Below, one piece after another: positions 19,701 through 27,048 of a DNA stretch of 64,000 nt. The DNA comes from Magnetococcales bacterium (lineage in GTDB: Bacteria > Pseudomonadota > Magnetococcia > Magnetococcales > Magnetaquicoccaceae), in NCBI GenBank assembly GCA_015231755.1, contig JADGAZ010000004.1:163844-227843 (forward strand). The letters run 5' to 3'. Under the pieces are notes generated by a model. That model searched no databases. It saw nothing but the letters and a program-made list of their open reading frames with translations, and was not told the origin of the DNA. Each line of letters starts with the position of its first letter. Positions within the stretch are counted from its first letter, which is position 1. Position numbers and translations under genes: made by a program.

Positions 19701-22515
19701 TCAAGCCACCCATCTGGGTCGAACTCATGGAACCAAGTTGGGTGGTGGTCAGGCTGCGCAATTGGGTGGTGCTCATCACTGCCAGCTGAGAGGTCTTGAG
19801 ACCGCCCACCTGGGTGGTGGTGAGAGCACCCATCTTGGTGGTAGTGAGGGCAGACGCCTGGGTCGTGGTCAAGGCACCCAACTGACCGGAACTCACCCCA
19901 CCCATCTGGGTGGTGCTCATGGCAGCCAGCATGGTGGTGGTCAGCGACGCCATCTGGGTGGCGGTCAGGAAGCTCATCTGGGTGGTGGAAAGAATCGCAC
20001 CCTGGGTCGTGGTCAACGCCGCGATTTGCGTGGTCTTCAAGCCGCCCATCTGGGTCGTGGTCAAGGCCAACACCTTGGTGGTGGTCATGGCCGACACCTG
20101 GGTGGTGGTCATGCTCGCCATCTGCTGAGAGGCCAAACCGCCGGTCTGGGTGGTGGAAAGTGCCCCCAGTCCGGTGGTGGAAAGATTCTCCACCTGGGTG
20201 ATGGTCATGGACCCGATCTGTGTGGCGGACAGGCCACCCAGCTGGGTGGTGCTCAGGGCTTTCATCGCGGTGCTGGTCAAACCGCTGATCTGCGCGGTGG
20301 ACAAGCCACCCAGCTGGGTGGTGGTCAGCGTGCCGGTCTGGGTCGTGGACAGATTCGCCAGTTGCGTGGTCTTGACGCCGCTCAATTGGGTGGTGGAGAG
20401 GGTCGCGAGTCCAGTGGTGGTCATCACGGCCAACTGGGTCGTGGAGATGGCACCCAACTGGGTCGAAGTCATGCCGGTCATCTGGGTGGTGGTCAGAACC
20501 GCCATCCCGGTGGTGGAAATCGCACCCACCTGCAACGAACTCAATCCACCCAGCTGGGTGGTGGTGAGGCTGCGCAGCAGGGTCGTCGAAAGCACGGAAA
20601 ACTCGGTGGTGGTCAGGCCCAACAGTTGGGTCGTGGCCAGGGAGACCAAGCCCGTGGTGGTCATGGCACCGACCTGGGTGGTGGTCAACGCCGCCAGTTG
20701 GGTGGATTTCACGCCGCTCAACTGGGTCGTGTTGAGACTCGCCATGCCGGTGGTGGTCAGGCCGGTCATCTGGGTCGTGGTCAGGCCACCCAGTTGCGTG
20801 GTCCCCAGACCGCTCAGCGAGGTCGTGGTCAAGGCAGACAGTTGGGTCGTGGTCAGACCAACCACCTGCGTGGAAGAGAGTCCACCCAGTTGGGTCGTGG
20901 TCAGGTTACTGGTCTGGGTCGTGGTCAACGCCGCGAGATTGGTGGTCTTCAGGCCGCCGATCTGGGTGGTGGAAAGAGAACGCAACGCCGTGGTGGTCAT
21001 CACACCCGACTGGGTGGTGGACAACGCCCCCAACTGGGTCGAGGTCAGACCGCTCAACACGGTCGTGGTCATGGCGAACAGGCCCGTGGTGGTCAGACCC
21101 GCCACCTGGGTGGTCTTCAAGGAACCCAGATTGGTGGTGGTCATGGCGTTCAACTGGGTGGTGGTCATCACCGCCAGACCGGTGGTGGACAGACCATTCA
21201 CCTGACTCGTGGACAACGACCCGATACCCGTGGTGGTCAAGCCGCTCATCTGGGTGGTGGTCAACACCGCCAACTGGGTGGATTTCACCCCGCTCAACTG
21301 GGTGGTGGTCAGAGCCACCAGCTTAGTGGTGCTCAAACCTCCCATCTGCGTGACGGTGAGGGCACCCAGCAGCGTGGTGTTCATGCCGGTCATCTGCGTG
21401 GTGGACATGGCCGCCAGGGCCGTGGTGGTCAGACCCGCCACCTGCAACGAAGAAAGAGAAGAGACCATCGTGGTGGTCAGAATATTGGTCTGAGTGGTAC
21501 TCATGGACGCAATATTGGTGGATTTCAGGCCAGCCACCTGCGTGGTGGAAAGGGCCAGAATCCCGGTGGTGGTCAACACGCTCGACTGGGTGGTGGTCAA
21601 CACGCCCAACTGGGTGGCGGTCATCCCCCCCAACTGGGTGGTGGTCAGGGCCACAACCCCCGTGGTGGTCAGGGCGCCCACCTGGGTCGCGTTCAAGGAA
21701 CCCACGGAAGTCGAACTCAATCCCCGCAACTGGGTGGTGCTCAAAACGCCAAACGCGGTGGTGGTCAATCCGGATACCTGGGCCGTACTCAAGGAGCCCA
21801 GCTCCGTGGTGGTCACGGATGCCAACTGGGTGGTGGTCAGTGAGGCCAGATGGGTGGACTTCAATCCGCTCAATTGAGTGGTACTCAAGGCCACCACCTG
21901 GGTGGTGGAGAGTCCGGAGACCTGGGTGGTGCTGATGGACCCCAGTTGCGTGGTGTTCATTCCCCCCAACTGGGTGGTGGTCAGGGTGCGCAAAGCGGTG
22001 GTGGTCAGGCCGGTGACCTGCGCGGAACCCAACGAGCTGATCTGGGTGGTGGTGAGTCCGCTCACCTGGGTGGTGCTCATGGCACCCAACTGGGTACTCT
22101 TCAGACCGCCCAACTGGGTGGTACTCAACGAGGCGACCCGGGTGGTGGTCAACACCGCCAACTGGGTGGTACTCAACGCCGCCACCTGGGTGGACTTCAC
22201 GCCGCTGAGCTGAGTGGTGGTCAGGGAGTTCACACCGGTGGTGGTCAAAGCACCCACCTGGCCTGTGGTCAACACACCCAACTGGGTCATGGTGTAGGCG
22301 GAAAGCTGGGTCGTGGTCAGAACACTCACCTGCGTGGCCGTCAAACCCGGAACCTGGGTGGTGGTCAGCAGACCCATATGGGTGGTCTTGAGGGCACTCA
22401 CCTGGGTGGTGGTTAAATATCCAAGGTCCGTTGCCGTAAACGTCGCCAAGGAGGTACTGGTCAGATTGGCAATCTGAGTCGTGGTCAGCATTTGAATCAT
22501 GGTCGATGTAGCCAT
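13750..22515 (-). CDS. Giant octapeptide-repeat protein, 2,921 residues; candidate type I secreted surface protein
   Basis: The start at 22515 follows AGGAGATC, while the longer frame from 22578 has no ribosome site. After a short N-terminus the protein consists of about 360 tandem octapeptides, consensus L-T-T-T-Q-[LVIM]-x-[GAS], ending with a non-repeated tail (GGTTYGG, then LTSDQLTTVLGVLS). Thr and Ser dominate; Cys and Trp are absent, and Pro, Asp and Glu are rare. Units of the type LKSTQLAA recur at alternating 10- and 14-unit steps, giving a 24-unit (192-residue, 576-bp) superperiod. There is no N-terminal signal peptide. The HlyD/HlyB-type pair just upstream on the same strand and the uncharged hydrophobic C-terminus suggest type I export. 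The unit could form a beta-solenoid or a spiral of one-turn helices; function (adhesin, fibre, layer) is inference. The family is not recognised. Confidence 0.9.
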   Translation of the reverse strand: MATSTMIQMLTTTQIANLTSTSLATFTATDLGYLTTTQVSALKTTHMGLLTTTQVPGLTATQVSVLTTTQLSAYTMTQLGVLTTGQVGALTTTGVNSLTTTQLSGVKSTQVAALSTTQLAVLTTTRVASLSTTQLGGLKSTQLGAMSTTQVSGLTTTQISSLGSAQVTGLTTTALRTLTTTQLGGMNTTQLGSISTTQVSGLSTTQVVALSTTQLSGLKSTHLASLTTTQLASVTTTELGSLSTAQVSGLTTTAFGVLSTTQLRGLSSTSVGSLNATQVGALTTTGVVALTTTQLGGMTATQLGVLTTTQSSVLTTTGILALSTTQVAGLKSTNIASMSTTQTNILTTTMVSSLSSLQVAGLTTTALAAMSTTQMTGMNTTLLGALTVTQMGGLSTTKLVALTTTQLSGVKSTQLAVLTTTQMSGLTTTGIGSLSTSQVNGLSTTGLAVMTTTQLNAMTTTNLGSLKTTQVAGLTTTGLFAMTTTVLSGLTSTQLGALSTTQSGVMTTTALRSLSTTQIGGLKTTNLAALTTTQTSNLTTTQLGGLSSTQVVGLTTTQLSALTTTSLSGLGTTQLGGLTTTQMTGLTTTGMASLNTTQLSGVKSTQLAALTTTQVGAMTTTGLVSLATTQLLGLTTTEFSVLSTTLLRSLTTTQLGGLSSLQVGAISTTGMAVLTTTQMTGMTSTQLGAISTTQLAVMTTTGLATLSTTQLSGVKTTQLANLSTTQTGTLTTTQLGGLSTAQISGLTSTAMKALSTTQLGGLSATQIGSMTITQVENLSTTGLGALSTTQTGGLASQQMASMTTTQVSAMTTTKVLALTTTQMGGLKTTQIAALTTTQGAILSTTQMSFLTATQMASLTTTMLAAMSTTQMGGVSSGQLGALTTTQASALTTTKMGALTTTQVGGLKTSQLAVMSTTQLRSLTTTQLGSMSSTQMGGLTTTGITGMSTTQLGGLNTLQLGALTATQVGGLTTTGLASLNTTQLSGIKSTQLTALTVTQISGLTTTGLASLSTTQLGGLSSTGMATLTTTQYSSLTMTQLGGLSATQVGGMSTTQLSKVTTTQIGGMTSTQLGSMTTTMLSVLTTTGLRSMSTTQIGGLKSTQLAAMTTTQTGNLTTTQVNTLSLAQIGGLTVTILGSLSTTQLSGMTSTQLSGLSTVQAIGLSTTQLVAMNTTQIGGIKSSQLAALSTTQLRSLTTTGLASLATSQITGITSTGLGALSTTQTASLTSVHLAAISSAQVGGLSTTQVAVLTTSQLSGLTATIVGALNTTQMAVLTTTGVAALSTTQVGGLKTTQLAALTTTQFRNMNTTQLSSLTATQVVGLSATAITAMTTTQIAGMKTTQIGGLTATQMGGLTTTGLATLTTTLLSGLQSTQFAALSTTQLSVMTTTGLVSLSTTQVGGLTSTLIKAMSTTQLGGLNTTQLGSLNASQVGGLSTTGLAALSTTLLSGLTLTQLGELSVTQAAVLTTTAVRALTTTQVSGIKTTQLAALTTTQTANLTTTQIASLSSTQAGGFNTTQIGLLTTTQLGGMTLTSLGGLSATQVASLTTTGVATLNTTQLSGVKSSQLAALTTTQLRSLTTTGLASLNTSQIGGLTSTEMGAFSTTQFSALNTTLLGALTSVQVGGVTTTAMAVMTTTQLSGLTSTLLGSLTTTQTVAMTTTGLKSLTTTLLGGLKSAQLAALTTTLSANLTTTQLGSMSTTQVGGFSTTGLASMTTTQLGGFNSTLVGALSATQVAGLTTTGLASLNTTLLSGMKSTQVGALTATQLLAMTTTQVANLATTQLGGLKSTQLSSMTTTQLRTLTTTLLGSLTTAQLTGMTTTGMNTLTTTQVANLGSVQLGGLTTTQFSALTTTGMLAITTTNLSGLKSTLVAGLSTTHMAALTTTMMGAFTTTQVGGLSTTELATLTTTQLSGLSATQIAAFNITQVAGLTTTGFASLSTTQMGGMASQQMAVLSTTEMALLTTTKLASLTTSQVGGLKSTQLGAMTTTGVAILTTTLIGSLSSTQVGGLTTTGIKTLTTTQLSAVNTTLIGGLSTTQMGGLSTTQIVAMTTTQLGGLKSTQLGVLTTTQLGTMTTTGLVALSTTQLGGLTTTLLVAMTTTQLRAMNTTQIGGLNATQIAGMSTTGIANLTTTQITGLTSIQLGVLTTTLTKALTTTELQSITTTQLGGLKTSQLEMMTTTQTATMTTTQLSSLTSTQLTGLTTTGVATLTTTQLRGLTSTQIGGLTTTQTGSLTTTGVANLTTTLLSGVKSTQLAVLTTTQLLSLTTTGINSLATTQVGGLTVTGVAALTTTLLSSLGTTNLGALSATQVGGMTTTHLSALTTTMLTGLTLTQVGALTTTQASVLTTTGLATLTTTQLSGLKTTQLNGMTTTQVRILTTTQVNSLTATQVVGLNTTQLSSMSTTQLVGMSTTQLGALTTTQTGGLTTTGLVALTTTQLSGLKSTQLAVLTTTQMRSLTTTGVVTLSTTQMAGLTSTTMAGMSTTQLGSLTVTQMGALSSGQVGGLTTTVIAVLTTTQVSGLTSTQVGGLTTTQMGVMTTTGLKSLSTTQVLGLKTTQLSAFTTTQFAILTTTQVDSMTSTQVAGLSTTEIGAITTTQLGALTMTQLGGLTVTLTAVLSTTGLKALTTTQLSGFKSTQLGALSTTQLSGLTTTGMASMSTTQLGGLTSTSLGGMSTTMLGALTMTQLGGFGTASVSGLSTTAVAIMSTTQLGGFSSSQLGVLTTTQLGSMTTTGLRTLTTTQMSGMKSTQVAALSTTQVASLTTTQMGGLTTTQMGGLETTDVMVLTTTQVGSLTATQLGALTTSSVGVLTTTDLRYLTATQFGGINSAQVAALTSTQVSVLTTTQVASLTSTQVRGLEYLDISYLTTTNIAVMTTTALGGLTSTQVSGVTLGGTTYGGFTTTQLGVLTSDQLTTVLGVLS
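13830..22490 (-). repeat. 24-bp coding repeat array with 576-bp higher-order period
   Basis: The repeat region of the giant gene consists of divergent 24-bp units encoding one octapeptide each. By hand count the units with Lys at position 2 follow a 10/14-unit rhythm through nearly the whole array, so the array seems to have grown by duplication of 576-bp blocks. Neighbouring blocks differ at many codons, so the copies are old or selected at protein level. Confidence 0.85.
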
Positions 22516-23004
22516 CTTGATTAGATCTCCTCTTGAGCGTCCCGCGGCAACCGAATTTCTGTGAGCACCATGCCGCAATCAGGCGCAACAGAAAAATTTT
22601 AAGGGGGTGACCGGAAAAATTATGGATGATTCATGAATTTCTTAACAGACTGACTTTCATCAACGAATAACACATTTTTGACGTTGGGTCAAACATAATC
22701 GCCTCCGCAATCCTTCATGCGTCAGGAAACCGCCATACAAATCCTTTTCAAGGACCATTCGGATCATGCCGTTTCCAGCCCCATCACAAGAAAAACAGAG
22801 ACTCACATTCGCCTTATCGGCGTCCCTCTGCCAGCCTTGAACCTTTTTTGCGCAGACCGGGACCCAGGCATCACTTTTTACTCACTTTAAACAGCATGCA
22901 AAAAAAATACCATACATAAATCCCCGTTCGACCGCTCACGCCCCCCTTCTCTCCCCATCCGACCCGACAGAAATTGCCTCACCCTGCAAGAATTGCCGCC
23001 TGAT
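22516..23004. other. Leader/promoter region of the giant gene
   Basis: This 489-bp AT-rich interval lies between the HlyD-type gene and the giant gene. No credible gene is seen. It contains a plausible promoter for the giant gene and a leader of roughly 150 bases, long enough for regulation; no known riboswitch or sigma-54 site was recognised. Confidence 0.5.
22664..22692 (-). promoter_or_regulatory. Candidate promoter of the giant repeat gene
   Basis: On the reverse strand TTGACC (22687-22692) is 17 bp from TATTCG (22664-22669). The -35 is good, the -10 weak. The predicted transcript starts about 140 bases before the ATG. Confidence 0.3.
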
Positions 23005-24474
23005 CTAACGCTCCTTGAGGCTTTCATCCATAATGCTGGTCAGGGTGTACAGGAAATAGGTGATCAGCAATCGGGATCCCACCTTGATATCGGCGGTGAG
23101 TGTCATGCCACGAATCAACCGCGCCCCTTCCGGGAGATGCTCCAGATCGGTCTTGGTCAGCTTGACCCGACCCACATGAAACGCCCCGCCGGCATTGCGC
23201 GCCGCACTCTCCCGGCCATCGTTGACCCCCTGGAAGGACTCCTGACTCACAAACTGCAAACGTCCCTCCAACACTCCGTGGCGCTGATAGGGAAACGCGC
23301 TCACCTTGATCACCACCTTGTCACCGTTGCCCACATACCCCACGTCGATGGAGTCCAGCATGATCTCGGCGATCAGTACCGCGTCCGCCGGCACAATGGT
23401 GATCAGCAGTTCCGCCGGATTCAGCACCGATCCGGTGGCCCGTTTGGCCACATCCAGCACCACCCCATCCACCGGCGAGGTCATCACCTCCATGTCGCTC
23501 ATCCGCCGGGCCTTGATCACCAGTTCATTGAGCTTGGCCGACTCGGTGCGCGCCTCGATCAACCGATCCAGCAACTGCCGAGTCCACTCGTCCACAAAGG
23601 TCTGACGCTCCGCCTTTTTGGCGGCCAGATTGTGTCGCATCTCCACCAGACGGTTGCCCGCCTCCTGATGGGCCTGTTCGGTGCGCACCCGGTTCACCTT
23701 GGAGTCCTGATACTGCAACTGACTGCCGGTGCCGCTCTTTTGAAGCGTATCCCGCATCCCTTCCACATCCTTGGAGATTTTCAGGAGCGTGGCCAAAGAG
23801 ACCCGTTCATCCTCGGTGGAGCGGATGTTGGCTTGAAGGCGTTGAATCTCCTCATCGAACATCAGCAAACGGGACTGATACTGGGCTTGACGCTTGGTCA
23901 ACAACGCCGACTGCAACCGTTCGTCCTGGTTGGGGGAGGCGCCGATTTCAAAGGGGGTGTTGTTGATTTCGTGTTCCAGACGCCGGATCTGCACCTGAAG
24001 GGCCTGCTGCTGGGCCAGAAGCGATGACAGATCGGCATGGGCGAAGGTGGCGTCGAAGGTGGCCAGGATCTGTCCCTTGGTCACCATGTCCCCAGCCTTG
24101 ACCTTCAATTCGCGGATGATCGCCCGTTCCATGGGCTGAAGCTGCAACGGCGGGGTATCGGTGGTCAGGCGGCCATTGGCCACCACGATCATCTCCACCT
24201 CCACCAAAGAAGAAATCACCAAAGCCGACACCAGCATGCCGATCACCAGATAAAACACCGACATCAACAAAAAAGTCGGATTCTCCGCGATGATGACATC
24301 GATGCCCACCTGAAAGGGAATGGCGTCCGGCACCACCCGTTCGGAGCGTCTGGTCCACACCCGTGTCCAGATTCTCCGCCACAACCCGACCGACCGTCCA
24401 CCAGAACCCGAGGCGGGTTGTCCCACCTCCTGGCCCGTCTCGGCCTGGCTCTGCTCCCCTGGTTTTTCCTTCAT
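23005..24474 (-). CDS. HlyD-family type I secretion membrane-fusion protein
   Basis: 489 residues from the ATG at 24474, which has AGGA eight bases upstream; an in-frame GTG at 24501 is less supported. A polar N-terminus of about 60 residues precedes one transmembrane helix (about 67-90, LLMSVFYLVIGMLVSALVIS), then a half lipoyl motif (VKAGDMVTKGQILATFD), a long helical hairpin rich in Gln/Arg/Leu, the second lipoyl half (VMTSPVDGVVLDV) and a beta-barrel C-terminus. This is the periplasmic adaptor linking an inner-membrane ABC exporter to a TolC-like channel. It follows the exporter gene by 128 bp and precedes the giant repeat gene on the same strand. No TolC gene is in the window. Confidence 0.93.
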   Translation of the reverse strand: MKEKPGEQSQAETGQEVGQPASGSGGRSVGLWRRIWTRVWTRRSERVVPDAIPFQVGIDVIIAENPTFLLMSVFYLVIGMLVSALVISSLVEVEMIVVANGRLTTDTPPLQLQPMERAIIRELKVKAGDMVTKGQILATFDATFAHADLSSLLAQQQALQVQIRRLEHEINNTPFEIGASPNQDERLQSALLTKRQAQYQSRLLMFDEEIQRLQANIRSTEDERVSLATLLKISKDVEGMRDTLQKSGTGSQLQYQDSKVNRVRTEQAHQEAGNRLVEMRHNLAAKKAERQTFVDEWTRQLLDRLIEARTESAKLNELVIKARRMSDMEVMTSPVDGVVLDVAKRATGSVLNPAELLITIVPADAVLIAEIMLDSIDVGYVGNGDKVVIKVSAFPYQRHGVLEGRLQFVSQESFQGVNDGRESAARNAGGAFHVGRVKLTKTDLEHLPEGARLIRGMTLTADIKVGSRLLITYFLYTLTSIMDESLKER

Positions 24475-24601
24475 TTCGTTTCCTGGAAAAATGACCGACA
24501 CCGCCGAACGCTTACCAGACCCGTTGGGCCTTGCAAATTCGGTGCCGCGTCACGTGACCCTGGCGAACACGCCGAGGAAACGCCTCAACCCCCAAACCGG
24601 T

Positions 24602-26773
24602 TCAAGCACCCCTGCCGTGCGTGGTGTGACTGGTCTGTTGATCCCACAGATGGCGATAGATGTCGCAGCGTTCCAGCAACTCTTCGTGGGTGGCGAAATC
24701 CACCACCTCTCCCTTGTCGAGCACCAAAATGGCGTCGGCGGAGACCAGGGAGGAGAGTCGATGGGAGACGATGATCATGGTGCGTCCCGCCGAAATCTTG
24801 TCGAGGCTTTGACGGATGATCGCCTCGCTTTCCGGATCCAGGGCGCTGGTGGCCTCGTCGAAGATCAACAATCGGGGACTCAGCAGCAACGCCCGGGCAA
24901 TGGCGATCCGCTGCCGTTGTCCACCGGAGAAGTTGGAGGCGTTCTCCTCCACCCAGGTTTCGTAGGAGTGGGGCAAACGGTCGATGAACTCGTCGGCCCC
25001 GGCCAGACGGGCCGCCTCGATCACCTCGATCAAGGTGGCCTCGGGTCGGCCCGCGGCGATGTTTTCCCGGATCGTGCCCCGGAAGAGAATATTGTCCTGC
25101 AACACCACCCCGATGCTGCGGCGCAGATGGGCCAAATCGAAATGGCGGATGTCGTGGCCGTTGAGGTGGATCAACCCCTCCTGGGCGGTGTGGATCCCCT
25201 GAAGCAGACGGGTCAGGGTGGTCTTGCCGGAGCCCGACCGACCCACCACGCCGATCATGCGTCCCTCTTCCACCTTGAAGGACACCCGTTTCAACGCGGG
25301 CAGCACCGCCTTTTCGTAGCGGAAGGAGATGTTGCTGAACTCGATGGCCCCGGTAATGGGCATGCGGATGCCCCGTTGATTCGGATCCCGTTCCGGGGGA
25401 TGGTTCATCACCGAACCGAGCATGCGCACGGCCAGGGCGGTTTGTTGGTATTCGTTGATCAAACCGACGATCTGCACCAAAGGCCCGGTCACCCGACCGG
25501 AAAGCATGTTGAAGGCCACCAGCGCCCCGAGGCTCAAGGAGTTGTCGAACACCTCCATGGCTCCCACGCCGATGATGGCCACCTGCATGCACGATTGCAA
25601 GGCACCGGTCAGCACCGTGGCCTTGATGCCGATTCCCCCCACTCTGGCGCGACTCAGAATCGATACTGCCACCTTGCGATCCCACGACGCCTTGCGCAAC
25701 GGTTCCAGGGCCATGGACTTGACCGCTCGCATGCCGTGGATGGTCTCCACCAGATCCGCCTGCCGCAACCCTTCGGCATTGTAAAGCCCCTCCAGATGAC
25801 TGCGGAAGGTGGGGAGCATCACCCCGATCACCGCCGCGATGGCCAGGGTGAACAGCAACACCACCAGGGTGAGGAGGCCGCTGTACATGGTCAGGCCCAG
25901 GAGCAGCAACGGCAAAGTGGCGGCATCCAGCAGGGTGTGAAACAGGGTTCCCGTCAAAAAATTGCGCACCACCTCGGTCTGCTGCATGTGACGGATCAAA
26001 ATACCGGTGGTGGTGTTTTCAAAAAACGGCATCGGCAGATGCAGCAGATGGTGAAACGATCGGGACAACAAGCGGGCGTCGATCTTGTTGGTGGCCACCA
26101 GCATCAGATACTGTCGCACATAGCTGAACAACGCCTCGAACAGCATCACCACCAATAGGATGAAAATCAGGGTCAACAGGGTCTGACGGCTTTGATGTGG
26201 GATCACCCGGTCGATCATGATGTTGAAGAACATCGGCATGGCCAGGCTCAACACGCTCGACAGCAACGCTGCGATGGCCACATTGCGCAGCAGCTTGCGC
26301 TGATTGAGAATCTCCGGCATGAACCAGCGCAACCCGAAAGGCTGACGCTCCACTTCCGGTTCGTGCTCCCGCCGACACAGCAAGAGATTGCCGCTCCAAT
26401 CCGCCTCGAACTCCTTGCGGGTCACCACCACGGTGCCGGTCTGTTCGCTTCTGGGGTCCATCACCGTGGCACTCGGCACCCCGTCGGCCGCCAGTGCCAC
26501 CCGACTGACGATCAACCAATGACCGCTGCGGGTTTCGGCCATCACCGGATAGGCGCTGCCCAGTCCGGAGAGTTCCTTCCATTTGCGACCGGTGAGCAAG
26601 GCTCCTTTCAGCCCCACCTCCTGCATCAGCCGCAAAATCGAGCCGACGATATCCGCCTCCCGCGCACCGAGCAACTGCTCCGGGGTGACATCCACGCCGT
26701 GATGCCGACACACCAGAAACAAACACCGCAAGGCCGATAAAAACGGGGAAATGTTGGTCAAAGGAGCGGTCAA
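24602..26773 (-). CDS. HlyB-type type I secretion ABC exporter with C39-like domain
   Basis: 723 residues, apparently with a TTG start at 26773 (GAG nine bases upstream). Residues 1-140 are a C39-peptidase-like domain: the second conserved Cys region (CLFLVCRHHG) and the GHWLIV histidine motif are present, but the position of the catalytic Cys appears to be Ser, as in non-proteolytic HlyB-type domains that hold unfolded substrates. Six membrane helices span about 165-430. The nucleotide-binding domain has Walker A GRSGSGKT (511-518), signature FSGGQ (615-619), Walker B LLIFDE and the H-loop His671. It should export large substrates lacking a Gly-Gly leader. The obvious substrate is the giant repeat protein two genes downstream on the same strand. 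Confidence 0.94.
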   Translation of the reverse strand: MTAPLTNISPFLSALRCLFLVCRHHGVDVTPEQLLGAREADIVGSILRLMQEVGLKGALLTGRKWKELSGLGSAYPVMAETRSGHWLIVSRVALAADGVPSATVMDPRSEQTGTVVVTRKEFEADWSGNLLLCRREHEPEVERQPFGLRWFMPEILNQRKLLRNVAIAALLSSVLSLAMPMFFNIMIDRVIPHQSRQTLLTLIFILLVVMLFEALFSYVRQYLMLVATNKIDARLLSRSFHHLLHLPMPFFENTTTGILIRHMQQTEVVRNFLTGTLFHTLLDAATLPLLLLGLTMYSGLLTLVVLLFTLAIAAVIGVMLPTFRSHLEGLYNAEGLRQADLVETIHGMRAVKSMALEPLRKASWDRKVAVSILSRARVGGIGIKATVLTGALQSCMQVAIIGVGAMEVFDNSLSLGALVAFNMLSGRVTGPLVQIVGLINEYQQTALAVRMLGSVMNHPPERDPNQRGIRMPITGAIEFSNISFRYEKAVLPALKRVSFKVEEGRMIGVVGRSGSGKTTLTRLLQGIHTAQEGLIHLNGHDIRHFDLAHLRRSIGVVLQDNILFRGTIRENIAAGRPEATLIEVIEAARLAGADEFIDRLPHSYETWVEENASNFSGGQRQRIAIARALLLSPRLLIFDEATSALDPESEAIIRQSLDKISAGRTMIIVSHRLSSLVSADAILVLDKGEVVDFATHEELLERCDIYRHLWDQQTSHTTHGRGA

Positions 26774-26863
26774 GGTTTTTCTCGGGGGCGTTATGGCGCT
26801 CCCCCCTCTTCAATTCAAATCAATGATGAAATCCTCGGGACTATCGTGATCCAGAAAGCGTCA

Positions 26864-26892
26864 AACATGCCGAGACACCCGGCAAAAGTCAA
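26864..26892 (-). promoter_or_regulatory. Promoter of the exporter gene, matched to the one at 41048
   Basis: On the reverse strand TTGACT (26887-26892) is 17 bp from CATGTT (26864-26869). The -35 lies in a 17-bp stretch (CAAAAGTCAAAGACAAA on the plus strand, 26883-26899) that recurs exactly at 41068-41084 with the same -10 at the same spacing. Predicted leader about 84 bases. Confidence 0.55.
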
Positions 26893-26931
26893 AGACAAAA
26901 ACCGCCACGCCCCAAAGGGTGTCGAAAAGAA

Positions 26932-26960
26932 TTCCCAATCCAGCCGAAATCGGCTAGAAT
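26932..26960 (+). promoter_or_regulatory. Candidate promoter of the large GT41 gene
   Basis: TTCCCA (26932-26937), a 17-bp spacer and TAGAAT (26955-26960) precede the gene at 27049 by about 90 bases. It diverges from the exporter promoter within the same 275-bp interval. Confidence 0.35.
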
Positions 26961-27048
26961 GCTTTAATGATCATCACACCCCGGAAGGTGCCACGACGCA
27001 CCCTCTTTAATCGTTCGATCCCCGGCTCTCCCCTCGAAGGTCACGATC

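Noticed and set aside
14338..21843. Very long plus-strand reading frames opposite the giant repeat gene (for example 14338-18231 and 18403-21843)
   Set aside because: A 24-bp repeat without stops in one frame tends to be open in other frames too. These frames give low-complexity Gly/Gln/His/Arg-rich products with no fold signal, and the reverse strand has the ribosome site and terminator.
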